Shown here piece by piece: positions 8,296-18,243 of a DNA stretch of 64,000 nt. Origin of the DNA: Gimesia aquarii (GTDB lineage: Bacteria > Planctomycetota > Planctomycetia > Planctomycetales > Planctomycetaceae); contig NZ_CP037920.1 in assembly GCF_007748195.1 (NCBI RefSeq), forward strand, positions 2,357,501 to 2,421,500, written 5' to 3'. Positions within the stretch are counted from its first letter, which is position 1. Every line of letters begins with the position of its first letter. A program made the translations under genes and the position numbers. The notes under the pieces were generated by a model, which had not been told where the DNA came from, searched no databases, and saw only the letters and a program-made list of their open reading frames with translations.

Positions 8296-9849
8296 ATGTT
8301 GAAAACTTACTCATATTTTAGGAAAGATTCTGTATATGTATTGTTTGTAATACTGCTGATCGCACTTTTTTTTCGGTTGCATTGTATTACAAAAATTGCA
8401 TATTGGTTCGACGAGAGCTTCTGCCTCAAAATGGCTGAATTTCCCCTTGCCGAAATCTGGACCAGATCAGCACAGGATACCCATCCACCATTATTTTTTT
8501 ACCTGCTCAAGTTTTGGGGAATGCTATTTGGAACCTCTGTTTTTGCCTCACGGATGCTAAGTGTTACGAGTGGAATGCTGACGATAATCGGTACATACCT
8601 TTTCGTCTATGAGGCTTATCGAGTAAACGATGATCGTACCTCATCAGAGAATAGTGTTGCTAAATTATCGTCGCTTGTCGCCGCATCTTTTGTCGCTTTG
8701 AGTCCGATTCATATTTCATGGTCTCTTCAAGTCCGTATGTATGCGCCGGGGGCTGCTTTGACTGCCATTTCAAGTTGGCTTTTGCTAAGAGCTCTTCGGC
8801 GTGATTCTCATGTAACACGAAACTGGAGTTTCTTCACGGTTTCTGCCGTTGCATTATCATACACCCATCATTTTGGGCTATTTATTCTCGTGGCTCAGTA
8901 TAGTTTTGCAACCGGATATCGGTTATTAGCCTCACCCATTGATAATAATCTGAATCGCTTCAGTCAATTGAAACCGGTTTTCCTGTCAGCGCTCGTTCTC
9001 ATATTGATTTGGTCTCCACTGTTGTTTCGTCTCTTGAATCAAAGTCATCAGGTACAAAATGATTTCTGGTCCAAACCATTTGATCTGGATTATGTCGGAA
9101 GAATGTTTTACCAGTTTATTGCGCCTCCTCGCTGGTCTCCCGCGTCCGTTGCTGTTGGATTGGGAATTGCTCAAGCAACTTTTTTGGCGCTGATTCTGTT
9201 GTTAATCGGACGTCGTCCCACAGACATCTATTTGTTTTTGGCAGTGTTCATTTCATTTCTAATAACGACGATTTATTCTGTGGCGTCTCGGAATATATTT
9301 ATCTCTCGGTATTTTTTATTTGCCCATTTATTATTGTTAATTGCAGCCGCTGTTCTGGTTTGTCGCGTTCCTTCTAAAAAGTTACGTGTTGCAGGCAGTA
9401 TCATGGCAACAGGTTTATTGTTTTGTTTCTGTTTGCAGAACTACCTGGTACGAAGTGATATTTCGGAAAAATATTCGGGAATGCCAGCAGCAATGGCCTA
9501 TTTGGAAAAGCATCGAAAACCAGCTGAGAATTTGATTGTTTGTAACCCGATGTTATTTACTTCTGCAATTGCCTACACAAAAAAACGAGAAGGACTTTTC
9601 ACCTATCATGACGGTAAAGGCTACCCATATTATTACGGAAGCGCAGTGATGCGAGATGACGATTACTTTTCACGCGAAAGAATCGAACACTGCGATTCGA
9701 AATGGATATGGACACTAGATGCCAACCGTTGGATGGGAGGTAGTTGGAGTGTCCCCATGCCTGAAGGGTGGAAACAAGTAGGTGAAGCTCGGTTCCAAGA
9801 ATACTATTGCGAGCTCGTTTTTCGTCTGTATGAACACGAAACAGAGTAA
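8296..9849 (+). CDS. GT39-like membrane glycosyltransferase (GT-C fold)
   Basis: 517-aa polytopic membrane protein resembling PMT/ArnT (GT39/GT83-like) enzymes, which transfer sugars from polyprenyl-phosphate donors on the outer face of the cytoplasmic membrane. The acidic first-loop motif is YWFDESFCL (about residues 35-43), followed by THPPLFFYLLK, about 10-11 hydrophobic helices and a soluble C-terminal part of about 100 aa ending in a hydrophilic tail. It is closely related to the products at 30481 and 32240, sharing FDESFCLKMAEFP. The giant EF-hand gene starts 28 bp downstream, so a role in glycosylating exported proteins of this cluster is an attractive inference. Confidence 0.85.
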   Translation: MLKTYSYFRKDSVYVLFVILLIALFFRLHCITKIAYWFDESFCLKMAEFPLAEIWTRSAQDTHPPLFFYLLKFWGMLFGTSVFASRMLSVTSGMLTIIGTYLFVYEAYRVNDDRTSSENSVAKLSSLVAASFVALSPIHISWSLQVRMYAPGAALTAISSWLLLRALRRDSHVTRNWSFFTVSAVALSYTHHFGLFILVAQYSFATGYRLLASPIDNNLNRFSQLKPVFLSALVLILIWSPLLFRLLNQSHQVQNDFWSKPFDLDYVGRMFYQFIAPPRWSPASVAVGLGIAQATFLALILLLIGRRPTDIYLFLAVFISFLITTIYSVASRNIFISRYFLFAHLLLLIAAAVLVCRVPSKKLRVAGSIMATGLLFCFCLQNYLVRSDISEKYSGMPAAMAYLEKHRKPAENLIVCNPMLFTSAIAYTKKREGLFTYHDGKGYPYYYGSAVMRDDDYFSRERIEHCDSKWIWTLDANRWMGGSWSVPMPEGWKQVGEARFQEYYCELVFRLYEHETE

Positions 9850-9877
9850 AGTAACTACATTAAAGAGAGATTTTATT

Positions 9878-12800
9878 ATGAGCCGACAATTCTATTTTCA
9901 GAGATTAATAAAATCAGAAGTCATCTTGTTACATCCCGTAAGGCATTCATTGTTGACTGGTTTTCCCATAATAATATGCTTGTTATTACTAGGAGTTTCG
10001 AATCTGCTGGCTCAATCGCCATCGCCTACTCCAAAGTCTGCAAAACTTGGTGACGATAAAGATATCAATAAGTTTAAAAAACTAGATACAGACAATGATC
10101 AAGTTTTGACACAATTGGAGTTTTTCAAATCGGTGGCAAAAAAGGATCTGCCACGGTTCACTCGTGACTTTAAACTATTTGACCAGGATGGCGATCAGCG
10201 TCTGACGTTTACCGAGTATCAAAATATTGTTTCTCCAAGCCAGCGTCAGCTGCCGCATCCGATTGTGGAGCGTGTCACCGAACGATTGGAGAAATTGCAG
10301 GCTGATTGGAACAAGTGGGATGCAAACGGTGATGGCAAGCTGGACAAGAGCGAGTTCAATGCAGCAAAGTTAACAGATTCCGTTCCCGGCCTAGCGTTGT
10401 CGAAATGGGAGGACTGGGACCGGAATGCAGATGGTTTTGTTGATGCTCAAGATGTAGAACAGGTTCTGGAAATCGCCTACGGACTGCGTTATCCGACGGG
10501 AGAGTTGCTCTGGGAACCATCGGGTCGAATGCTGACAGGCATGCTGTTTGCTTATGTTGATAAAAATGGCGATCATACAATCGATTTGACAGAAGCGAAG
10601 CAGTCGCAGTTCGGTTTTCGTGATGGTAAACAGACGCCTGCGCTGTTCAAGGAATGGGATAAAGACGGGGATGGCAAACTGACGGTGGCAGAGTGGAAGG
10701 CCGACCCCACGCACTGGCGCGATCCGGTGGCAATCTTTCTGGCATCAGATAAGAACTATGACGGATTGTTGGACCAGGAAGAACATGTCGGGGGTGCTGA
10801 GTCGTGGACGAGAGATGTGAGCGAGTATCTACTGGCAGGTTTTGACACGGATGGTGACCAGCGTCTGTCGCTCAATGAGTACCGGCAGACACCATTTGCG
10901 AATCTGACACTTCCATGGCATTCTTTGCGGACAGACCGCAATCAGGATGGGACATTGAGTCTCTCTGAATTCAGCTGGGGGACAGGGCTGCTGGCAGCTA
11001 CCCTGACTGTCGAATATTTTGAGCGGCTGGATTTGAACCAGGACGGGAAACTCGATCTGAAAGAGTTCCTTTTCAATACAACTAAAAAGACTCCAGAGTA
11101 TTATGCCATTGAGTTTCAGAAGTTAGATGCTGATAAAAACAAACAACTGACACCGACTGAATTTCTGGGGAAACGGAAAGATGCCCAACGACAACAGGCG
11201 AGACGTTCATTTTATGATTGGGACAGCAATGCAGACCAGCAACTGAGTCTCGCAGAATTCACCAAACGCCAGAAACCGAAACAGATGATTCCTGAAAATG
11301 AATTCCGTTTTCGTGATGTTGATGATGATCAGTTTCTGACACAGGATGAATTTCTGTCAACGGTAGCAAAAAAAAATCAACCAAAATTGATTCGTAACTT
11401 CAAACTATTTGACCAGGATGGCGATCAGCGTCTGACGTTTACCGAGTATCGGAATATTGTTTCTCCAAGCCAGCGTCAGCTGCCGCATCCGATTGTGGAA
11501 CGTGTCACCGAACGGCTGCAGAAGTTGCAGGCTGATTGGAACAAGTGGGATACAAACAGTGATGACAAACTGGACAAGAGCGAGTTCGCAGCGTCTGGTT
11601 TTGCGCGTTCCATTCCGGGTTTGGCCTTAACGGTTTGGGAGGACTGGGACCGGAATGCAGACGGTTTTGTTGATATTCAGGATGCAGAACAGGTTCTGGA
11701 AATTGCTTATGGCCTGCGTTATCCCACGGGAGAGTTGCTCTGGGAACCCTCGGGTCGAATAGTATCTGGCATGCTGTTTACTTATGTTGATAAAAATGGA
11801 GATCATAAAATCGATTTGACAGAAGCGAAGCAGGCAAAGTTCGGTTTTCGTGATGGCAAACAGACGCCTGCGCTGTTCAAGGAATGGGATAAAGACGGGG
11901 ATGGCAAACTGTCCATGGCCGAGTGGAAGGTTGAACCCACACACTGGCGCGATCCGGTGAGAATCTTTATGGCATCAGACAAGAGCTATGACGGATTATT
12001 GGACCAGGAAGAACATGTCGGGGGTGCTGAGTCGTGGACGAGAGACGTGAGCGAGTATCTACTGGCAGGTTTTGACACAGATGGTGACCAGCGTCTGTCG
12101 CTCAATGAGTACCGGCAGACACCATTTGCGAATCTGGCACTTCCATGGCATTCTTTGCGGACAGACCGAAATCAGGATGGGACATTGAGTCACTCTGAAT
12201 TCAACTGGGGTAAGGGACTGCTGGCTGCTACCCTGACTGTCGAATACTTTGAACGATTAGACTTGAACCAGGATGGGAAACTCGATCTGAAAGAGTTCCT
12301 TTTCAATACAACTAAAAAGACTCCCGAGTATTATGCCATTGAGTTCAAGAAGTTGGACGGTGATAAAAATGGACAACTGACGCTGACTGAGTTCCTGGAA
12401 AAACGGAAAGGCGCCCAACAAAAACAAGCAAGACGTTCGTTTTATGATTGGGACAGCAATGTAGACCAGCAACTGAGTCTCGCAGAATTCACCAAACGCC
12501 AGAAACCGAAACAGATGATTCCTGAAAATGAATTCCGTTTTCGTGATGCTGATAATGATCAGTTTCTGACGCAGGATGAATTTTTGTCATCAGTAGCAAA
12601 AAAGGATCAGCCGCGGTTCACTCGTAACTTTGAACTATTTGACCAGGATGGCGATCAGCGTCTGACGTTTACCGAGTATCGGAATATTGTCTCTCCAAGC
12701 CAGCGTCAGCTGCCGCATCCGATTGTGGAACGTGTCGCCGAACGATTGGAGAAATTGCAGGCTGATTGGAACAAGTGGGATACAAACGGTGATAGCAAGC

Positions 12801-15190
12801 TGGACAAGAGCGAGTTCAAGTCTGCAAAGCTGACAGGTTCCGTTCCCGGCCTAGCGTTGTCGAAATGGGAGGACTGGGACCGGAACAGAGACGGTTTTGT
12901 TGATGCTCAAGATGTAGAACAGGTTCTGGAAATCGCCTACGGACTGCGTTATCCGACGGGAGAGTTGCTCTGGGAACCATCGGGTCGAATGCTGACAGGC
13001 ATGCTGTTTGCTTATGTTGATAAAAATGGCGATCATACAATCGATTTGACAGAAGCGAAGCAGTCGCAGTTCGGTTTTCGTGATGGTAAACAGACGCCTG
13101 CGCTGTTCAAGGAATGGGATAAAGACGGGGATGGCAAACTGACGGTGGCAGAGTGGAAGGCCGACCCCACACACTGGACCAATCCGGTAGAGATCTTCCG
13201 AGCGGCTGATAAGGATTTAGACGGTCACTTGACTCGAGATGAATTGCTGCAGGGAACACCAGCCTGGCAATTACCGGTGACCCAACATCTGTTCCCGGGC
13301 TTTGACACAAATAGCGATCAGCGTCTGTCGCTTAATGAGTATCGTCAGACACCATTCGCGAATCTGGCACTAGCCTGGCAGAATCTTCGAACAGATCGTG
13401 ATCATAATGGCTATTTAAATATTTCTGAATTTCAATGGGGTAAAGGACTGTTTGCTGCCACATTAGCCATGGAATATTTCGAGCGACTGGACTCCAATCA
13501 GGATGGAAAACTCGAACTGAAAGAATTCACCTTCAATACCACGAAACGGGATCCCGAGTATTATGCCATTGAGTTCAAGAAGTTGGACGGTGATAAAAAT
13601 GGACAACTGACGCTGACTGAGTTCCTGGGAAAACGGAAAGGCGCCCAACAAAAACAAGCAAGACGTTCGTTTTACGATTGGGACAGCAATGCAGACCAGC
13701 AACTGAGTCTCGCTGAATTCACCAAACGCCAGAAACCGAAACAGATGATCCCTGAAAATGAATTCCGTTTTCGTGATGTTGATGATGATCAGTTTCTGAC
13801 ACAGGATGAATTTCTGTCAACGGTAGCAAAAAAAAATCAACCAAAATTGATTCGTAACTTCAAACTATTTGACCAGGATGGCGATCAGCGTCTGACGTTT
13901 ACCGAGTATCGGAATATTGTTTCTCCAAGCCAACGTCAGTTGCCGCATCCAATCGCGAAGCGTGTCACCGAACGGCTGCAGAAGTTGCAGGCTGATTGGA
14001 ACAAGTGGGATACAAACAGTGATGACAAACTGGACAAGAGCGAGTTCGCAGCGTCTGGTTTTGCGCGTTCCATTCCGGGTTTGGCCTTAACGGTTTGGGA
14101 GGACTGGGACCGGAATGCAGACGGTTTTGTTGATATTCAGGATTCAGAACAGGTTCTGGAAATTGCTTATGGCCTGCGTTATCCCACGGGAGAGTTGCTC
14201 TGGGAACCCTCGGGTCGAATAGTATCTGGCATGCTGTTTACTTATGTTGATAAAAATGGAGATCATAAAATCGATTTGACAGAAGCGAAGCAGGCAAAGT
14301 TCGGTTTTCGTGATGGCAAACAGACGCCTGCGCTGTTCAAGGAATGGGATAAAGACGGGGATGGCAAACTGTCCATGGCCGAGTGGAAGGTTGAACCCAC
14401 ACACTGGCGCGATCCGGTGAGAATCTTTATGGCATCAGACAAGAGCTATGACGGATTATTGGACCAGGAAGAACATGTCGGGGGTGCTGAGTCGTGGACG
14501 AGAGACGTGAGCGAGTATCTACTGGCAGGTTTTGACACAGATGGTGATCAGCGTCTGTCACTCAATGAGTACCGAGAGACGCCATTTGCGAATCTAGTAC
14601 TGGCCTGGCAAACTTTGCGAACCGACAGCAATAAGGATGGTGTATTGAATCTCTCTGAATTCAGCTGGGGGGAAGGACTGCTGGCAGCCACCCTGACTGT
14701 CGAATATTTTGAGCGATTGGATTTGAACCAGGATGGAAAACTCGATCCGCAGGAATTTATTTTCAGGTTAGCTCCTTCTAAAGCTAGTTTGGGGGCGATG
14801 TTTACCCAACGTGATCTTAACCAGAATGGTGATCTCTCTTTTGAAGAATATTTGGGGAATCTCAAACTGCCTCCCAACGCCAGTGACAAGCAGGTCATGT
14901 ATTACGAAACCAGACTTGCTCGCTTTGAAGATGCCTTTAGGCAAGCTGATGTCAATAATGATAAAAAACTTGATGAACTGGAGTTCCGGAGCGACCCAAG
15001 TCTGGAAGTGATCGCCCCTGATCTTGTCCAAAAGAAAAAAAATCTGAGTAGTCTGGCTGTAGGGAAGTCTGAAAATTCAGAAGAAGCTGATGGTAACAGT
15101 GAGATATGGATTGTTCTTACGTTAAATGCTTTGTTACTTCTGGGCGCAATCGTTTTTATCTTACAAAGAACAAAAAAAAGTCCCCAATAA
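9878..15190 (+). CDS. Giant exported EF-hand repeat protein 1 (4 x 410 aa)
   Basis: 1770-aa protein starting at ATG 9878 (AAAGAGAGA upstream). The frame is open from 9782, but that part overlaps the glycosyltransferase gene. A signal peptide (about residues 1-47, ending LLAQ) is followed by four tandem 410-aa units. Each unit contains about 12 EF-hand-like loops of the DxDxDG type, such as DQDGDQRLTFTEY, DKDGDGKLTVAEW and DLNQDGKLDLKEF, giving close to 50 potential calcium sites. The C-terminus has one transmembrane helix (IVLTLNALLLLGAIVFIL) and a basic tail, so the bulk should lie outside the cytoplasm. Many loops look intact, though some have poor ligands. It is flanked by a glycosyltransferase gene and a DUF1559-SUMF1 gene. 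Function unknown; a calcium-dependent surface scaffold or adhesin is inferred. Confidence 0.9.
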   Translation: MSRQFYFQRLIKSEVILLHPVRHSLLTGFPIIICLLLLGVSNLLAQSPSPTPKSAKLGDDKDINKFKKLDTDNDQVLTQLEFFKSVAKKDLPRFTRDFKLFDQDGDQRLTFTEYQNIVSPSQRQLPHPIVERVTERLEKLQADWNKWDANGDGKLDKSEFNAAKLTDSVPGLALSKWEDWDRNADGFVDAQDVEQVLEIAYGLRYPTGELLWEPSGRMLTGMLFAYVDKNGDHTIDLTEAKQSQFGFRDGKQTPALFKEWDKDGDGKLTVAEWKADPTHWRDPVAIFLASDKNYDGLLDQEEHVGGAESWTRDVSEYLLAGFDTDGDQRLSLNEYRQTPFANLTLPWHSLRTDRNQDGTLSLSEFSWGTGLLAATLTVEYFERLDLNQDGKLDLKEFLFNTTKKTPEYYAIEFQKLDADKNKQLTPTEFLGKRKDAQRQQARRSFYDWDSNADQQLSLAEFTKRQKPKQMIPENEFRFRDVDDDQFLTQDEFLSTVAKKNQPKLIRNFKLFDQDGDQRLTFTEYRNIVSPSQRQLPHPIVERVTERLQKLQADWNKWDTNSDDKLDKSEFAASGFARSIPGLALTVWEDWDRNADGFVDIQDAEQVLEIAYGLRYPTGELLWEPSGRIVSGMLFTYVDKNGDHKIDLTEAKQAKFGFRDGKQTPALFKEWDKDGDGKLSMAEWKVEPTHWRDPVRIFMASDKSYDGLLDQEEHVGGAESWTRDVSEYLLAGFDTDGDQRLSLNEYRQTPFANLALPWHSLRTDRNQDGTLSHSEFNWGKGLLAATLTVEYFERLDLNQDGKLDLKEFLFNTTKKTPEYYAIEFKKLDGDKNGQLTLTEFLEKRKGAQQKQARRSFYDWDSNVDQQLSLAEFTKRQKPKQMIPENEFRFRDADNDQFLTQDEFLSSVAKKDQPRFTRNFELFDQDGDQRLTFTEYRNIVSPSQRQLPHPIVERVAERLEKLQADWNKWDTNGDSKLDKSEFKSAKLTGSVPGLALSKWEDWDRNRDGFVDAQDVEQVLEIAYGLRYPTGELLWEPSGRMLTGMLFAYVDKNGDHTIDLTEAKQSQFGFRDGKQTPALFKEWDKDGDGKLTVAEWKADPTHWTNPVEIFRAADKDLDGHLTRDELLQGTPAWQLPVTQHLFPGFDTNSDQRLSLNEYRQTPFANLALAWQNLRTDRDHNGYLNISEFQWGKGLFAATLAMEYFERLDSNQDGKLELKEFTFNTTKRDPEYYAIEFKKLDGDKNGQLTLTEFLGKRKGAQQKQARRSFYDWDSNADQQLSLAEFTKRQKPKQMIPENEFRFRDVDDDQFLTQDEFLSTVAKKNQPKLIRNFKLFDQDGDQRLTFTEYRNIVSPSQRQLPHPIAKRVTERLQKLQADWNKWDTNSDDKLDKSEFAASGFARSIPGLALTVWEDWDRNADGFVDIQDSEQVLEIAYGLRYPTGELLWEPSGRIVSGMLFTYVDKNGDHKIDLTEAKQAKFGFRDGKQTPALFKEWDKDGDGKLSMAEWKVEPTHWRDPVRIFMASDKSYDGLLDQEEHVGGAESWTRDVSEYLLAGFDTDGDQRLSLNEYRETPFANLVLAWQTLRTDSNKDGVLNLSEFSWGEGLLAATLTVEYFERLDLNQDGKLDPQEFIFRLAPSKASLGAMFTQRDLNQNGDLSFEEYLGNLKLPPNASDKQVMYYETRLARFEDAFRQADVNNDKKLDELEFRSDPSLEVIAPDLVQKKKNLSSLAVGKSENSEEADGNSEIWIVLTLNALLLLGAIVFILQRTKKSPQ
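10079..14998 (+). repeat. Four tandem 1230-bp coding repeats
   Basis: The motif gaccaggatggcgatcagcg recurs at 10181, 11411, 12641 and 13871, exactly 1230 bp apart, so the four 410-codon units have no net indels at this marker. Similarity alternates. Units 2 and 4 are nearly identical from about 11290 to 12090 against 13750 to 14550 (a handful of substitutions), and units 1 and 3 share long identical stretches (for example 10441-10680 against 12901-13140). This suggests a two-unit duplication or gene conversion. The fourth unit departs from the others after about 14750, where the C-terminal region begins. Confidence 0.93.
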
Positions 15191-15205
15191 AGTCTGGTTT
15201 TAAAA

Positions 15206-17143
15206 ATGTGTCAATATCAACAGAACAATCGACATAGAAATCTAGAGCATTCTGCTGGTTTCAGCGTTCGGGATTTAATTCTAGCTCTGATTGTGGTTGG
15301 CATCTTCTTTGCTTTGTTAAGCCCTTATGTACTCTCAATGCGTGATACTGCCAGATTACAGAATTGCCAGAGTAATATGAGACAACTGGGGGTCGCGCTT
15401 CAAAGCTATCATGAAACGAATTCTTTTTTCCCTCCGGCCGCAGTCTGGTCAACAGAGAAGATGCATTCTCTGGCATTGCATATCAGTAAAAGAGGGGATC
15501 TCTTCATTCAGGCAAACTGGGCTCAGATGCTACTACCATACATGGGGCAGGAACAACTTGCAGAACAGTCTCACTCTGAGCTGCCTGTCTCGCATGTTCA
15601 AAATCAGAAAACACGCGAGACATCATTATCAATCATGAATTGTCCTTCTGACCCCTTCAATCGAGCAAATAATCATTATAAGTTTAATCCAAATCCAGAA
15701 CTCTCTCTCTCATTCGCACGTGGGAATTATGCCTTTAATGGAGGGACAAACTGTTACAAAGTCGGAATGGGAACAACAGCCTCACCCAATGGTGATTGGG
15801 CACACATATTAATTGACAAAAATGCGCGTTCCTTTCAGTATTGGGGTAATGGGATTGGGGGCTTCAATAAGTCTTTCTCTGTCGATGATTTTAATAATGG
15901 CTTATCGACTCTCGTTGCATTAGACGAAGTTCGCGCTGGAATACACCCGTTGGACCCAAGAGGAGTCTGGGCCTGGGGAAATATTGCCAGTAGTGTTACC
16001 TGGGGGCACGGCGTCAATGGAGATGACTTTGGACCGAACAATCAATGGCCACGATCTGATGACTTTGTTGGTTGTGGAAAATTGCATGATGTGGTAGGCA
16101 CAGAAACGATAACGAAAGAACGCATGCCCTGCGTTTCATACGTGGATATAAATCAAAATGCGACAGCTCGAAGTTTACATCATGCGGGAGTGAATGTTCT
16201 TTTTCTAGATGGTAGAGTCAGATTCATCCATGATCAGGTTGATCCGGGCCTGTGGCATGTTATGCATTCGAGAGAAACACCTGAAAATGTCTTAGCAAAT
16301 GACTTTGAAGCGCGGCTCCAGGTTTCTGATTTTGAGCAGGAAGCTCATGGAGCAAATGATTCTCATACAGCCAGCAATCGAATCGCATCTAAACCAAATG
16401 CATTTTCCAATTCAATCGACATGAAATTTATTTTGATCCCAGCAGGAGAATTTCAAATGGGGCTCCCTGATGAAGGATATGAAATAGACCTTGCTGAGGA
16501 AACACCACCGCATTCGGTCATCATTTCAAAGCCTTTTTACCTGGGGTGCTTCGAAGTAACGCAGCGTGAATATCAGATGGTGATGTCACAAAATCCATCT
16601 TTTCATGGATCTGATACGGGCAATGTTGATGAATCAGAACAATTTCCCGTAGAACAAGTAAGTTGGATGGATGTGCAAAGGTTTTGTGAGAATCTGAATC
16701 AGTTAGCTGCAGAAAAAAAAGCAAGACGGTACTATCGGTTACCGACAGAAGCAGAATGGGAATATGCATGCCGATCTGGATCGACTCAGCCATATCCGTT
16801 TCAATCGAGACGAAGTGAAGATGATCGATCTGGAGCAGCAGCTGGAATACAACCTTCACTTCCTGTGACACGGGTTGGAATGTATCCCGCAAATGAGTTT
16901 GGCCTTTACGATATGCGAGGGAATGTCTGGGAATGGTGTTCAGACTGGTTTGATCGAGATTACTATCGACGCTCACCTCGGGTTGATCCTCAAGGTCCTT
17001 CAGATGGTTTTATCAAGGTCATTCGTGGAGGTGACTGGATTTTTGTAGGAGAAGACTGCAGAATCAATTATCCGGTGTTGCCTCCTTGGAAATCCAGCCC
17101 TTTTGTCGGTTTTCGAGTGATATGTGAGCACTATCCCAATTGA
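15206..17143 (+). CDS. DUF1559-SUMF1 fusion protein (first copy)
   Basis: 645 aa. Residues 1-60 hold a prepilin-like segment with an unusual cleavage-region motif (G-F-S-V-R-D followed by a hydrophobic helix), where +5 is Asp rather than Glu. Residues about 60-370 are DUF1559-like, with HHAGVNVLFLDG near the end. Residues about 400-645 form a SUMF1/FGE-sulfatase domain ([48 protein letters not shown]). The catalytic Cys pair of true formylglycine-generating enzymes is not present in the RGGDW region, so sulfatase activation is unlikely; SUMF1 folds often serve as binding modules. The gene begins 15 bp after the giant EF-hand gene and is paralogous to the product at 28441. Confidence 0.88.
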   Translation: MCQYQQNNRHRNLEHSAGFSVRDLILALIVVGIFFALLSPYVLSMRDTARLQNCQSNMRQLGVALQSYHETNSFFPPAAVWSTEKMHSLALHISKRGDLFIQANWAQMLLPYMGQEQLAEQSHSELPVSHVQNQKTRETSLSIMNCPSDPFNRANNHYKFNPNPELSLSFARGNYAFNGGTNCYKVGMGTTASPNGDWAHILIDKNARSFQYWGNGIGGFNKSFSVDDFNNGLSTLVALDEVRAGIHPLDPRGVWAWGNIASSVTWGHGVNGDDFGPNNQWPRSDDFVGCGKLHDVVGTETITKERMPCVSYVDINQNATARSLHHAGVNVLFLDGRVRFIHDQVDPGLWHVMHSRETPENVLANDFEARLQVSDFEQEAHGANDSHTASNRIASKPNAFSNSIDMKFILIPAGEFQMGLPDEGYEIDLAEETPPHSVIISKPFYLGCFEVTQREYQMVMSQNPSFHGSDTGNVDESEQFPVEQVSWMDVQRFCENLNQLAAEKKARRYYRLPTEAEWEYACRSGSTQPYPFQSRRSEDDRSGAAAGIQPSLPVTRVGMYPANEFGLYDMRGNVWEWCSDWFDRDYYRRSPRVDPQGPSDGFIKVIRGGDWIFVGEDCRINYPVLPPWKSSPFVGFRVICEHYPN

Positions 17144-17205
17144 AATCTTGTTACGACCAAATGAAATCATACATATTTATGTTTTGAGTGTGATTGAGAT
17201 ATAAA

Positions 17206-18045
17206 ATGAAAATTTCAAAATTCACTGTTGGAACCATCATCGTGTGGGGCCTTGTGAATATAGGATTGGTTGCAGTCATTCCATCGTATGATGATGAAGA
17301 TAAAACTGAAATCATTTTGACTCCAGATATTATCAGTAAGTTCGACTCTCTTCACACTCAGGTTGTTTCAGCTAAATCAAATGCTCTGATCAATCTTCAA
17401 GCAAGGTTGTTAAAACCAGATCGAATAGAAGAAAGCAAGAAATACCCTCTTGTCGTTTCATTGCATGGGGCCGGCGAGCGGGGAAGTGACAATCAACAAC
17501 AACTCAAATATTTGCCTCAGCAAATGACAACAGATCCCTGGAGGGAGACCTATGCCTGTTTTCTTCTCGCTCCCCAGTGCCCAAGTAATATGAACTGGTC
17601 ATCGTCAGCAATCCTGGCAGATTCTTCAGAAGAGAAAGATCAGAATCTGTTGGATCAGATTCACAAGATGATTCTGGATGTTACCAGTAAATATCCAATA
17701 GATAAAAGGAGAGTCTACATTACGGGATATTCGATGGGAGGCTTTGGAACGTGGGATATGATCGCTCGTTATCCTGATACTTTTGCAGCAGCTGTTCCGG
17801 TCTGCGGAGGAGGAAATCCAAAGACTGTGTCCCGTTTCTTTGAGATGCCCATTTGGGTCGTTCATGGAGATGCAGATCAGATCATACCAGTTTCTGCTTC
17901 AAGAGATATGGTCGATGCACTTCAAAAAGCGGGAGGTTGCCCGATTTACAAAGAGTTACGGGGAGTGACGCACAATAGTTGGACTCATGCATATACATAT
18001 CAGTCCGACATGCTGACATGGTTATTCAAACAGGAAAAAAAGTAA
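17206..18045 (+). CDS. Exported alpha/beta-hydrolase (esterase or peptidase-like)
   Basis: 279 aa from ATG 17206; the open frame has a TTG four codons earlier. An N-terminal hydrophobic segment (about residues 8-25) acts as signal or anchor. Alpha/beta-hydrolase features are LHGAGERG (oxyanion region), GYSMGGFGTW with the nucleophile Ser, VHGDADQIIPV with the acid and THNSW with the His. The layout resembles the predicted-peptidase/PHB-depolymerase-like group (COG4099-type). The substrate is unknown. It lies between the two EF-hand modules, 62 bp after the first fusion gene, so it might modify or mature a component of that system, but this is only positional inference. Confidence 0.85.
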   Translation: MKISKFTVGTIIVWGLVNIGLVAVIPSYDDEDKTEIILTPDIISKFDSLHTQVVSAKSNALINLQARLLKPDRIEESKKYPLVVSLHGAGERGSDNQQQLKYLPQQMTTDPWRETYACFLLAPQCPSNMNWSSSAILADSSEEKDQNLLDQIHKMILDVTSKYPIDKRRVYITGYSMGGFGTWDMIARYPDTFAAAVPVCGGGNPKTVSRFFEMPIWVVHGDADQIIPVSASRDMVDALQKAGGCPIYKELRGVTHNSWTHAYTYQSDMLTWLFKQEKK

Positions 18046-18243
18046 AAGACTACCAATGAATTTCTACTTGATTTAATGAATCAAATCTCTGCATAAAAAC
18101 CTCTTTGAGATTAATTAATTCTGTGAGATCACTTATTGGAGATCTCTAAATAATTAATATGTATTAATATTGTACATTAGTTGATGCGAGTGTAGCATAA
18201 ATATTGCCTTGTCTGTTTTTATGTTTCAAGGGAATATGGTATT

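Noticed and set aside
10356-14898. Recurring open frames of 60-116 codons on the minus strand through EF-hand gene 1
   Set aside because: They repeat with the 1230-bp unit, lack ribosome sites, and are antisense shadows of a strongly biased, long coding frame.
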